A stretch of DNA of 64,000 nt from an uncultured Pelagibacteraceae bacterium. Lineage in GTDB: Bacteria > Pseudomonadota > Alphaproteobacteria > Pelagibacterales > Pelagibacteraceae. Below are positions 40,628-48,933 of this stretch, piece by piece; within the stretch, counting starts at the first letter, position 1; each line of letters opens with the position of its first letter. The stretch covers positions 186,001 through 250,000 of the forward strand of contig CABYZT010000001.1 of assembly GCA_902523515.1 (NCBI GenBank), in the 5' to 3' direction. A program made the position numbers and the translations under genes. The notes beneath the pieces are model-generated. The model ran no database searches, was not told the DNA's origin, and was given only the letters and a program-made list of their open reading frames with translations.

Positions 40628-40629
40628 TA
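40605..40629 (+). terminator. Terminator-like hairpin before tRNA-His
   Basis: ATAGCC-AGTA-GGCTAT is a 6-bp stem with a 4-nt loop followed by TTATTTATA. The T tract is interrupted by A, so it is weaker than the cold-shock terminator. It may end a short upstream RNA or act as an attenuator before the tRNA-His/hisS transcript. Confidence 0.45.
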
Positions 40630-40676
40630 TTATAATTTTAAATCCACATAAAATAAGATAAAAACAAAGAGGATAA

Positions 40677-40751
40677 GCCCGGGTGGTGTAATGGTTAGCA
40701 CGGAAGTTTGTGGAACTTTAAGTTTGAGTTCGACTCTCAGCCCGGGTACCA
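40677..40751 (+). tRNA. tRNA-His (GTG anticodon), no encoded G-1
   Basis: 75 nt. The acceptor GCCCGGG pairs with CCCGGGT (G1-U72), discriminator A73, CCA encoded. The D stem is GTGT/GCAC, and the anticodon arm GAAGT-TTGTGGA-ACTTT gives GTG. The T-loop is TTCGACT. The base before G1 is A and position 73 is A, so the usual G-1:C73 identity pair is absent, as reported for an alphaproteobacterial clade. It lies 4 nt before the hisS ATG. Confidence 0.96.
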
Positions 40752-40755
40752 AAAA

Positions 40756-42150
40756 ATGAATAAAGAAAAAAAATTAATTCCTGGATTACCTTCAGGATTT
40801 GAAGATCGTTGGGATAAAAAACTTCTTCTCAAAAAAAAGCTTTTAAAAGCTATTGAGAATAATTTTATTAAATTTGGAGCAGAGGCTCTGGAAACCCCTT
40901 CGTTTGAAATAAGTGAAAATATAGGATCTTTTTTGGCAGAAGATGACGCTAATCCTATGTCTGATGTATTCTCATTTCAGGATGGAGAAAAAAACATTAC
41001 TCTTAGGTATGATCTTTCAAGCCCGCTAGCTAGATTTGTTGCACAAAATAATCAAGAACTTCCATCAATCTTTAAAAGGTATGCCATTCAAAATGTCTTT
41101 AGGAATGAAAAGGCTGGTAATGGAAGATACAGAGAATTCATGCAAGCAGATTTTGATATTATTGGAAATGTTAATTCTGCTCAAGCAAATGCGGAGCTTT
41201 GCAATTTAATATCAAGTACTTTGTTAGATTGTGGTCTTAAAAAAAATCAATTTACAATTAACATCAGTAACAGAAAAATAGTTCAAGGATTAATTGATGA
41301 TTTAAAAATATCAGAAGAAAAGCAAGTAAAAGTAATTAGGGCAATTGATAAATTAGATAAACCAGGTTTTGGTTTAAAAGGTGTTGAAGATCTACTTAAA
41401 AAAGAAAGAAAAGATATAAGTGGTGCAGTCACTAAGGGTGCAGATTTAAACGATGAACAAGCATCTGAAATACTAAATTTTTTAAAAATTAAAGATTTAA
41501 AAGAATTAAAAGAAACATTAAAAAATCCATTGTCTCAAGAAGGTATAAAGGAATTAGAACAAGTATTTGAAGTATTGGGTTACAGCTCAAATTTAAATCA
41601 GGTCAAAACAAATTTTACAATTGTTAGGGGATTGGCTTATTATTCAGATTTTATTGTTGAAACAAATCTAAATTTTAAAGTCACAAATAACAAAGGCAAA
41701 GAGGTCGATATAGGCAGTATTTGTTCTGGAGGAGCGTATGCAAAATTAATTTCGAGATTTAAAGGTGTGGATATTCCAGGTACCGGAATTAGTTTTGGTG
41801 TTGATCGATTGTTATTTGCTTTAATGCAATTGGATCAAGTAAAAGTAGATAATCAAAAACCAGTTTTAGTTTGTGTAATGGATGAAAAATATCTTAAAAA
41901 TTACTATGAAATTTTAGATCTTTTAAGAAATAATAATATTAATGCTGAAATTTTTTTAGATACAAAAAAAAATTTAGGTAAGCAACTAACCCTAGCAAAT
42001 AAACGTGAGTTGGATGTTGCAATAATATTTGGTGAAAATGAATTTAATGAAAATACAGTCACTATAAAAAGCCTTAAAGGTCTTAAGGGTGAAAACAATA
42101 AAACATTTCCAAAAGAAAATTTAATCGATGAAGTCAAAAAACTTATCTGA
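40756..42150 (+). CDS. hisS: Histidyl-tRNA synthetase (alphaproteobacterial type)
   Basis: 464 aa from ATG 40756. The longer open frame to 40708 runs through tRNA-His and is rejected. It is a class II enzyme with motif 1 region PSGFEDRW, TLRYDLSSPLARF and motif 2 VFRNEKAGNGRYREFMQAD. The HisA-type RGLAYYSDF and motif 3 GTGISFGVDRL follow, then the anticodon-binding domain (about 380-464). The FRNEK...FMQ form is that of the alphaproteobacterial enzymes that accept tRNA-His lacking G-1. tRNA-His is directly upstream and hisZ overlaps by 23 nt downstream. Confidence 0.95.
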   Translation: MNKEKKLIPGLPSGFEDRWDKKLLLKKKLLKAIENNFIKFGAEALETPSFEISENIGSFLAEDDANPMSDVFSFQDGEKNITLRYDLSSPLARFVAQNNQELPSIFKRYAIQNVFRNEKAGNGRYREFMQADFDIIGNVNSAQANAELCNLISSTLLDCGLKKNQFTINISNRKIVQGLIDDLKISEEKQVKVIRAIDKLDKPGFGLKGVEDLLKKERKDISGAVTKGADLNDEQASEILNFLKIKDLKELKETLKNPLSQEGIKELEQVFEVLGYSSNLNQVKTNFTIVRGLAYYSDFIVETNLNFKVTNNKGKEVDIGSICSGGAYAKLISRFKGVDIPGTGISFGVDRLLFALMQLDQVKVDNQKPVLVCVMDEKYLKNYYEILDLLRNNNINAEIFLDTKKNLGKQLTLANKRELDVAIIFGENEFNENTVTIKSLKGLKGENNKTFPKENLIDEVKKLI

Positions 42151-43180
42151 AAACATCCTTAGATCAGTAAAATCTAAGGGTTTTAAATATATTGATTTAC
42201 CTTCAGTAATTGAGGCTAATCATATTGTTCAAAGATCAGGAGAAAATTTTAGAAAGTTTATCTTCTCCTTTACTGATCAGAATGGAAGTGAGTTGTGTTT
42301 AAGACCAGATTTAACAATTGTATCTTGTTTAAGGTATTTGGAAAATAATTTAAAAGGTAAGGAAAAAATTTTCTACAGTGGTCAAGCTTATCGAAAATCA
42401 CAAAATAAAAAAGATTCAATTATTAGAAATCAAATTGGATTTGAAATTTTAGGATCTAAGGAAGAGAAAAATGACGATAAAGAAATTATAAATACATCTC
42501 TTAAATCACTTCAAAATATCAAATATTCTTCAGGAACACTAACTATTGGAAATGTTGAAATATTTAATTTGTTAATTTCAAAATTGGATATTCCAAAGAG
42601 ATGGAAGCTAAGATTAGTCAGACACTTCTGGAGAGAAGAATATTTTAATGATTTATTAAAAAGATTAGAAACTAATTCAGATGTTGATCCAACAATTGTA
42701 GAAATAGATAAAAAGCGTTACGTGAAAATGCTTAAAGAAGATTTATCAAATATTGTTGCAGGAAGAACAATTAATGAAATATTAAAAAGGTTTGATCAGA
42801 AAATAAAAGATCCTAGAAGAGCTAGTAAAGGAAAGAATGTTTCAAAAATAATTAAAGATTTCTTAAAAATTAAATGTCCGATAAATAAAGCAGCAATTGA
42901 GTTAAATAAATTTTTTAAAAAAAACAAAATAAATCTAGCTGTAGATCAAAAATATTTTCCAATCTCAAATAATAAGGTTTCAAAATTAGATGTAGTATTT
43001 TCAGCATCCTTTGGAAGACAATTAGAATATTACACCGGAATGGTTTTTAAAATTGATATTAAATCTAAAAACTCATTAAAAAATATTATTAATGGTGGTC
43101 GTTATGATGGTCTAATTTCAGACTTAGGATCAAAAAAACAAACTCCAGCAGTAGGTGCTGCTTTAAATTTAAATTACTAA
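42128..43180 (+). CDS. hisZ: ATP phosphoribosyltransferase regulatory subunit
   Basis: A 350-aa catalytically inactive paralogue of the HisRS core. It retains LCLRPDLTIVSCLRYL and GQAYRKS in place of the synthetase motif 2, and near the C-terminus RQLEYYTGMVFKI and GGRYDGLI. It lacks the anticodon-binding domain. HisZ forms an octamer with short HisG and gives histidine feedback. It overlaps hisS by 23 nt and shares one base with the hisG ATG, so hisS, hisZ and hisG are coupled. Confidence 0.93.
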   Translation: MKSKNLSENILRSVKSKGFKYIDLPSVIEANHIVQRSGENFRKFIFSFTDQNGSELCLRPDLTIVSCLRYLENNLKGKEKIFYSGQAYRKSQNKKDSIIRNQIGFEILGSKEEKNDDKEIINTSLKSLQNIKYSSGTLTIGNVEIFNLLISKLDIPKRWKLRLVRHFWREEYFNDLLKRLETNSDVDPTIVEIDKKRYVKMLKEDLSNIVAGRTINEILKRFDQKIKDPRRASKGKNVSKIIKDFLKIKCPINKAAIELNKFFKKNKINLAVDQKYFPISNNKVSKLDVVFSASFGRQLEYYTGMVFKIDIKSKNSLKNIINGGRYDGLISDLGSKKQTPAVGAALNLNY

Positions 43181-43872
43181 TGACAAAAAATATTTTAAAT
43201 ATTGGAATTCCAAGCAAAGGTAGACTTAAAAAAGATGTTTTAAATATTTTTAAAAAAAATAAATTAAATCTCATTTCTGAAAGAGGAGAAAGAGATCTTT
43301 TAGGATCTATAAAACAATTTAAAAATATTAAGATTTTTTATCTTCATGCAAGAGAGATCATAGAAAGACTTGGAGACGGATCTTTGGACATAGGTTTTTC
43401 TGGCTTTGATTTATTAAAGGAAAGTGAAATTAACACTCAAAAGAAAATTAATGTGTTTAAAAGATATAATTTTGGAAAGGCCGCATTAGTAGTTGCAATT
43501 CCTGATCCATGGATAGATGTACAAACAGTTGCAGATTTAGAAGAAATTGCATTTGAATTTAAAGATAAGAAAAAGAAAAGATTAAGAGTAGCAACAAAAT
43601 ATCCAAACTTAACAAGAGAATTTTTGTTTTCAAAGGGCGTTACCCAATTCAAATTAATTGATAGTTTGGGTGCAACTGAAGCTTATCCTTTTACAGGCTC
43701 ATCGGAAATAATTACAGATATCACTTCTACCGGAGAAACGTTAAAAGCAAACAATCTACGTATTTTAAAGGATGGAGAAATATTAAGATCAGAGGCCTGC
43801 ATGATAATTTCTAAGTCATCCAATAATAAAATGGGTCTTAAAAAAATAGTGAAATTACTTTCTAAAAATTAA
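43180..43872 (+). CDS. hisG: ATP phosphoribosyltransferase, short form
   Basis: A 230-aa HisG lacking the C-terminal regulatory domain, so it needs HisZ. Visible motifs are GIPSKGRL (7-14), GFSGFDLL, RVATKYPNLTREF and the PRPP-binding EIITDITSTGETLKAN. It catalyses the first step of histidine synthesis. It follows hisZ with a one-base overlap. A minus-strand micro-ORF overlaps its last 18 nt. Confidence 0.96.
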   Translation: MTKNILNIGIPSKGRLKKDVLNIFKKNKLNLISERGERDLLGSIKQFKNIKIFYLHAREIIERLGDGSLDIGFSGFDLLKESEINTQKKINVFKRYNFGKAALVVAIPDPWIDVQTVADLEEIAFEFKDKKKKRLRVATKYPNLTREFLFSKGVTQFKLIDSLGATEAYPFTGSSEIITDITSTGETLKANNLRILKDGEILRSEACMIISKSSNNKMGLKKIVKLLSKN

Positions 43873-43986
43873 GTCTTTCCAATAAATTAGTATAATTTTG
43901 ATAATATCTAGATTTTTAATAATTGCATAAAGTGCAACAATAACACAAATAATAAAGAATATTTTTAATACTAAAATTAGTTCCAT
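43855..43986 (-). CDS. Possible 43-aa membrane micro-protein
   Basis: A hand-found minus-strand ORF of 43 codons beginning MELILVLKIFFIICVIVALY and ending KDLIFRK. It has one hydrophobic helix (2-22) followed by an amphipathic stretch, and it fills most of the 179-bp gap between hisG and rmuC. No clear Shine-Dalgarno sequence is seen, and AT-rich DNA readily yields hydrophobic ORFs. The call is tentative; conservation would decide. Confidence 0.35.
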   Translation of the reverse strand: MELILVLKIFFIICVIVALYAIIKNLDIIKIILIYWKDLIFRK

Positions 43987-44051
43987 AAAGTATTTTTAAA
44001 TATTTAAATTCATTAATCAAATATTTACGATAAAATAAAAAAATTAGAATC

Positions 44052-45149
44052 ATGGATAATATATTGTTAATTTTACTAGTTTTGTTATTAGGCGGCGTTT
44101 TAGCTATTCTTTATCTAAATTTAAAAACTAAGACAAAAGATGAAAATGAAAACAAAGAAGCTGAGGAAATAGCTAATTTAAAATCAGAAATATCAAGTTT
44201 AAAAGACACCTTAAACACTACAATCAACAGCTCACTTGGTGCAATGACGACTTCATTTAATAATCTATCAACCGGGGTTACTAAAGATATGACTGAAACT
44301 TTAACTAAGGTAGAGGAAAAGGTTGGTAATTTTAATCAACAAGTTCAACTATTAAATCAAAGCCAAGAGGGGATAACTAAAATTTTAGCTGGAGTTAAGA
44401 AATATGGAACTCTTGCAGAATTTAGCTTAGATGCTTTAATTAAAGATTTGCTACCAGCCTCTCAATTCATGACGAATGTTAAAATGAAAGAGGATACCAG
44501 TGAAAATGTTGAATTTGCAATAAAGCTTCAAGGAGATGTTTTAGTTCCTGTTGATAGTCATTTTCCAGTAGAAAAATTCAAAGCAATTACCGATGGTCAT
44601 GATGCGGAAGACAAAAGGGCTGTAGCAGATGCTAGAGCAAAATTAGCCTCAGCGTTTAAAGCAAAAGCTAAAAGTGTTAATGAAAAATATATTGTTCCAC
44701 CAAAAACTACTGATTTTGCAATCGTATATGCTCCTACAGAAAGTTTATACAAAGAGTTAACTGAATACCAAGATCCAAGTACAAAAGAATTATTAACTCA
44801 AGAGTTAATGAAAAAATATAAAGTTGTAATATGTGGACCCAATACTCTTTCTGCTTACTTACAGTCTTTACATATGGGATTTCAATCATTGAAGGTACAA
44901 AAAGGAGCAACAGAAATTTATAATCATTTGAAAACAATCAGTACAAGATTTTCTAAACATTTTGACAACATTATAGTTCTTAGAAAAAAATTAGAAGATG
45001 CTATGGGAATTGTTGATAAATTTGGAACGGATGCAAGATCAATTTCAAGGACCTTAGAAAATATTAAAGATCCCGAGCAGGTTGAGAAAGCTTTACAAAC
45101 TGAAAACGTGGAAAAATTTGTTGAACGAAATAGGCAGCTTAAAAATTAA
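44052..45149 (+). CDS. rmuC: RmuC-family DNA recombination protein
   Basis: 365 aa. It has an N-terminal membrane anchor (3-23), a coiled-coil region (about 30-120) and an RmuC core with the conserved FSLDALIKDLLPASQF (about 138-153) and DSHFPVEKFKAI segments. RmuC limits inversions and rearrangements in E. coli, and the core is related to restriction-type nucleases. It is shorter than E. coli RmuC (475 aa). It is the first of a DNA-processing trio with the MGME1-like nuclease and exonuclease I. Confidence 0.9.
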   Translation: MDNILLILLVLLLGGVLAILYLNLKTKTKDENENKEAEEIANLKSEISSLKDTLNTTINSSLGAMTTSFNNLSTGVTKDMTETLTKVEEKVGNFNQQVQLLNQSQEGITKILAGVKKYGTLAEFSLDALIKDLLPASQFMTNVKMKEDTSENVEFAIKLQGDVLVPVDSHFPVEKFKAITDGHDAEDKRAVADARAKLASAFKAKAKSVNEKYIVPPKTTDFAIVYAPTESLYKELTEYQDPSTKELLTQELMKKYKVVICGPNTLSAYLQSLHMGFQSLKVQKGATEIYNHLKTISTRFSKHFDNIIVLRKKLEDAMGIVDKFGTDARSISRTLENIKDPEQVEKALQTENVEKFVERNRQLKN

Positions 45150-45186
45150 TTTCTTTTTTTCCTTAATAACGTCTATAAGAAATCTC

Positions 45187-45873
45187 ATGCAGTGGAATCA
45201 AAAATATGATTATCCAAAATCATCAAGAGCAACAGTTGATGGCATTAGAAGATACTTATTAGGGGAAACAAAATTACCAAGTGTCACTTCAATTTTAGAT
45301 GCAACTCGATCTGAAGAAGATAAAGCAGCATTAGCAAATTGGAGAGAAAGAACTGGGCAAAAAGAGGCTGAGGCAATTACAAAAGCAGCAAGTAGTAGAG
45401 GTTCTCAAATGCACAACTATTTAGAGTCTTTTTTACTTGGAAGAGAAAATTTAAGTTTTTTTGAAGATAACGAACAATACAAATTAATGGCTAAAGAAAT
45501 TATAGAAAAAGGTTTGAAAAATAGATTGGATGAAATTTGGGGTGTTGAATGCACTCTTTATTACCCAGAGAAGTATGCAGGTACTGCTGATTGTGTTGGA
45601 GTTTATGAAGGAAAAGAAACAATAATTGATTTTAAACAAAGCAATAAACCTAAGAAGGCTGAATATATAGACTCATGGCTTCTTCAAACAAGTGCATATT
45701 CATTAGCACATAACATTGTGTATAACTCCAATATCACTTCTTGTGTAATTTTGGTTTGCACAGTAGATAAATTATTCCAAGAGTTTAAAATTCAAGGGCA
45801 TGATTTAATTGTTTACCAAAATTTGTTTTTGGGAAGATTAAAAAAATTTAATGAGCTATCGCACTTAACTTAG
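45187..45873 (+). CDS. MGME1-like PD-(D/E)xK exonuclease
   Basis: 228 aa from ATG 45187. An upstream extension overlapping rmuC lacks homology and is not used. The nuclease core reads AASSRGSQMHNYLE, then WGVECTLYYPEKYAGTADCV, with catalytic Asp followed by IIDFKQSNK (the DxK pair), and WLLQTSAY. This order closely matches mitochondrial MGME1 and phage-type exonucleases of the PD-(D/E)xK fold. It probably trims single-stranded DNA ends. It is 37 bp after rmuC and 6 bp before the exonuclease I gene. Confidence 0.85.
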   Translation: MQWNQKYDYPKSSRATVDGIRRYLLGETKLPSVTSILDATRSEEDKAALANWRERTGQKEAEAITKAASSRGSQMHNYLESFLLGRENLSFFEDNEQYKLMAKEIIEKGLKNRLDEIWGVECTLYYPEKYAGTADCVGVYEGKETIIDFKQSNKPKKAEYIDSWLLQTSAYSLAHNIVYNSNITSCVILVCTVDKLFQEFKIQGHDLIVYQNLFLGRLKKFNELSHLT

Positions 45874-45879
45874 GATTTT

Positions 45880-47316
45880 ATGGATAAAATAGTAATTTAC
45901 GATACAGAAACAACAAATAGTACAATTTGGGGCTCAATAATTGAAGTAGGCGCTGTAGTTGTTGATAAAAACTTAAAAGAAATTGGTAAGCTAAATATTC
46001 GTGGCAGAATGCCCGAGGGTGAGGTTCCAAGTGCAAAGGCCTTATTAGTTAATTCAACAAGTATTGATTTACTTACTAAAGGCAATTACTCGCATTACGA
46101 TTTTTTAGGTGCAGTAGAGAATTTTTTCTCTAAAGCTGGTCCAGCATTGTTTATGGGTTGGAGCAACTTAAATTTTGATAGACGAATGTTTCATTTTAAT
46201 TTTTTTAAAGGGAATAGATATCCTTACATTACACATTCATCACCCAATAAAGAACATGACGGTTTACATGTTGCAAGAGTAGCACAAACTTTGAATCCTG
46301 AAACATTAAAGACTGAATTAACAGAAGCTGGAAATGAAAGTCTAGCTTTAGAAGGTTTAGCTAGACAACAAGGATTTGATACATCTCAACAACACACTGC
46401 TTATCATGATGCATTCACAAGCTTAAAAATTCTAAGAATTATAAAAGACAAACATAAAGACAATTGGGAAAATTTTTTAAGTACATCTACAAAAAATAGC
46501 GTTGAAACTATCTTAAAAAGTGAGGGGATTTATTCAATTTTCGAAAATGTTAAAGGAAAAAATATGATGTATCTTGTCTCTACATTACATCCAGGTCATT
46601 GTTTTCATCCATCATATGCATCTTGGGGATATTTATTTGATTTAAGAAGAGATCCTGAACCTTTGTTAAATTTATCAATAAATGATCTTAAAGTTTATTT
46701 AAAAAAGTTTAGTCCAAAAGCACTTAGAGTAATCAAAACAAATAAAGCCCCTGTTGTATTAGATAAAAAGTTTGCATTAAAAGAGAAGGCATATGCTGAC
46801 TTAGATTTAGAAACAATCCAGAAAAGAGCAAAAATGGTTAGAAATAGTGAAAATTTTTGTAAAAATATTCAAATCATTAATAGAGAGGCCGCCGAAGAAA
46901 AAGCTCAAACTCAAACCCAGGAAGATTTGTTACCTGAAGAAACTTTATATGAAAAATTCATTCCCAATAAAGACACCCAATTATTTAAAACTTGGCATAA
47001 TTCTTCTTGGGAAGATAAATTAAGAATGTTGGATAAGTTTCAAGATAAAAGATGTAGTTGGTTTGGGCAAAAAATTATTTATCAAGAAGCACCGCATATT
47101 TTGCCACCAGATTTATACAAAAATATAAAAAGTGAAATTGCAAGACGAATTTTAAGTAAAAATAGAGAAAAGTGGCAAACTATAGGAATGGCATATCAAG
47201 AAATTGACACCTTAAGAGATCAAGCATCAAATCGAGATGATGAAGAGGAACTAAAAAAATTAGATGAAATAAATGAATTTATTATGTCTATAGAAAAAAA
47301 ATATGAAATTGCCTAG
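45880..47316 (+). CDS. sbcB: Exodeoxyribonuclease I
   Basis: 478 aa, close to E. coli ExoI (475). The DEDDh catalytic residues are visible as YDTETT (Asp8, Glu10), the WSNLNFDRRMFHF segment with its Asp, and HTAYHD, in which His and Asp have the required H-x4-D spacing. The C-terminal half contains the ExoI helical domains with SWFGQKIIYQEAPHILP. It degrades single-stranded DNA 3' to 5' in repair. It follows the MGME1-like gene by 6 nt. Confidence 0.92.
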   Translation: MDKIVIYDTETTNSTIWGSIIEVGAVVVDKNLKEIGKLNIRGRMPEGEVPSAKALLVNSTSIDLLTKGNYSHYDFLGAVENFFSKAGPALFMGWSNLNFDRRMFHFNFFKGNRYPYITHSSPNKEHDGLHVARVAQTLNPETLKTELTEAGNESLALEGLARQQGFDTSQQHTAYHDAFTSLKILRIIKDKHKDNWENFLSTSTKNSVETILKSEGIYSIFENVKGKNMMYLVSTLHPGHCFHPSYASWGYLFDLRRDPEPLLNLSINDLKVYLKKFSPKALRVIKTNKAPVVLDKKFALKEKAYADLDLETIQKRAKMVRNSENFCKNIQIINREAAEEKAQTQTQEDLLPEETLYEKFIPNKDTQLFKTWHNSSWEDKLRMLDKFQDKRCSWFGQKIIYQEAPHILPPDLYKNIKSEIARRILSKNREKWQTIGMAYQEIDTLRDQASNRDDEEELKKLDEINEFIMSIEKKYEIA

Positions 47317-47350
47317 TTGACTTTAAGGCTCTAATTAATAGAAAGGAATT

Positions 47351-47668
47351 ATGCTTACAAATTTTAAAGACGAAGATTTTGATACTAAAATTAAAAATGA
47401 AGATGTTTCAGTCATTCAGTTTTCAGCTGAGTGGTGTGGTCCATGTAAGGCACTAAAACCAGTAATGGATAAGTTATCTGATGAATATAAAGATAAGGCT
47501 GGTTTCTATTATGCTGATGTTGAAGATGGTGGAATAAATACTGGAAGTGCAGCAGGTATCAGGGGTGTTCCAACAGTTATTATCTATAAAAAAGGCATTG
47601 AAGTAGATAGAAAAGTTGGTGGAGTTCCCGAAAGTCATATGAAGGAATTTTTAGATAAAAATATCTAA
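47351..47668 (+). CDS. Thioredoxin
   Basis: A 105-aa thioredoxin-fold protein with the active site WCGPC (28-32), and the cis-Pro loop GVPTVIIYKKG. It is a cytoplasmic disulfide reductase. The sequence diverges from E. coli TrxA (AEDGGINTGSAAGI region), so it may be a second thioredoxin. Its TAA overlaps the stop of convergent folC over the 4 nt CTAA. Confidence 0.93.
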   Translation: MLTNFKDEDFDTKIKNEDVSVIQFSAEWCGPCKALKPVMDKLSDEYKDKAGFYYADVEDGGINTGSAAGIRGVPTVIIYKKGIEVDRKVGGVPESHMKEFLDKNI

Positions 47669-48933
47669 TTTAAATTTAAAACTTCACCCGCAAGATATAA
47701 CGATCCAGTAATAAGTATTATATCGTTTTCTTTTACCGGTATTGACTTTATAGCATCTTCTATACTTTCCTTATAATTTATATTTGAAAAGCCGTTTAGC
47801 TTATCTTTAAGCTCTCCTCCTTTAATTGAATTAGGTTGATTAGGTATATCTATTGTAGTCAATGTAGAGATATCCTTAAAGAAACTCATATATTCATTAT
47901 GATCTTTATTAGCCATCATTCCAAGAATGATGTGTTTATTGCAATCTAAACTTTCCAAGTATTCATTCACAACTTTTGCTCCCAATGGATTATGAGATCC
48001 ATCAACATAAAGTTTGTGATCTTTTACAAGCTCTTTAAGTTTTCCAGATTTAATTTCTTGTAATCTTGCAATACAATTTATTTTTAAAATACCTTTTTTA
48101 ATGTGGTCATCTTTAATTTTTAAATCTTTCAAAATTCTTAGGGTCGCAATTGCTGTTGAGACATTTTCTAATTGAAATTGACCTTTAACATTTGGGATAG
48201 GTAATTTTATTCCCCCAAATTGATCTTCATAATAAAAGAAGTTATTTTCTTGCATTGTAAAACTATAATTTTCATTATGGAAAAACTTATTTGATCTGTT
48301 ATTTGAAATTGTTTTTTTTATATTATTTACAATTTCTTTATTGCTTTGTTTTGCAACTATAATATTTGAGTTTAAAAGGCTTGATGTTTTCTCAAAAATA
48401 ATTTTTTCAACAGTTTGTTCATTTTCAGGTAGCCAATCTAAATGATCAAGACCAATAGATGTTACGACGCTAGCAAGATTATTTTTTAAGATATTAGTAG
48501 CGTCAAATCTAAAGAATAATCCACTTTCAATTAAATTTATATTATATGGGTATTGAGATGCTTTTAAAAAATAAGCTGCAGTTAGTATTTCAAAAAAAGT
48601 AATTGGCTTACCATTGTTAGCTTCCTCAACTTCTTCAAGTAAATTTGCCAAATCTTCATCATTCAATTCTTCATTATTAAAAACAAACCTTTCATTGATA
48701 CTTTTGATATGAGGACTAGTGTAGACATTACAATTGAAATTTGCTTCCTTTAAAATAGAAAACATTGCTTGGATAGTTGAGTACTTTCCATTAGTACCAA
48801 CAATTGAAATTGCTTTGATTTTATCTTGAGGGTTGCCTAATTTTTTGCAGAGACTTTGAATACGATCTAGACTTAAATCTATTTCTTTAGGATGCAGCTC
48901 TTGTAAGCGACTGACTATCTTCTGAAGTTTCAT
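47665..48933 (-). CDS. folC: Folylpolyglutamate synthase / dihydrofolate synthase
   Basis: 422 aa from ATG 48933 (MKLQKIVSRLQELHP). A GTG at 48945 would add four residues. It is an Mur-ligase-type ATP enzyme with a P-loop variant SIVGTNGKYSTIQA. The TSPHIKSINERF and DHLDWL segments and a C-terminal domain are also present. It adds glutamates to folates and usually makes dihydrofolate too. The start lies 47 nt inside accD, so the two are coupled. Confidence 0.93.
   Translation of the reverse strand: MKLQKIVSRLQELHPKEIDLSLDRIQSLCKKLGNPQDKIKAISIVGTNGKYSTIQAMFSILKEANFNCNVYTSPHIKSINERFVFNNEELNDEDLANLLEEVEEANNGKPITFFEILTAAYFLKASQYPYNINLIESGLFFRFDATNILKNNLASVVTSIGLDHLDWLPENEQTVEKIIFEKTSSLLNSNIIVAKQSNKEIVNNIKKTISNNRSNKFFHNENYSFTMQENNFFYYEDQFGGIKLPIPNVKGQFQLENVSTAIATLRILKDLKIKDDHIKKGILKINCIARLQEIKSGKLKELVKDHKLYVDGSHNPLGAKVVNEYLESLDCNKHIILGMMANKDHNEYMSFFKDISTLTTIDIPNQPNSIKGGELKDKLNGFSNINYKESIEDAIKSIPVKENDIILITGSLYLAGEVLNLN

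Noticed and set aside
40708-40755. N-terminal extension of hisS starting inside tRNA-His
   Set aside because: These codons come from the tRNA sequence; the ATG at 40756 gives the normal HisRS start.
45082-45186. Longer start for the MGME1-like nuclease
   Set aside because: It overlaps rmuC in another frame and has no homology to the family; ATG 45187 fits better.
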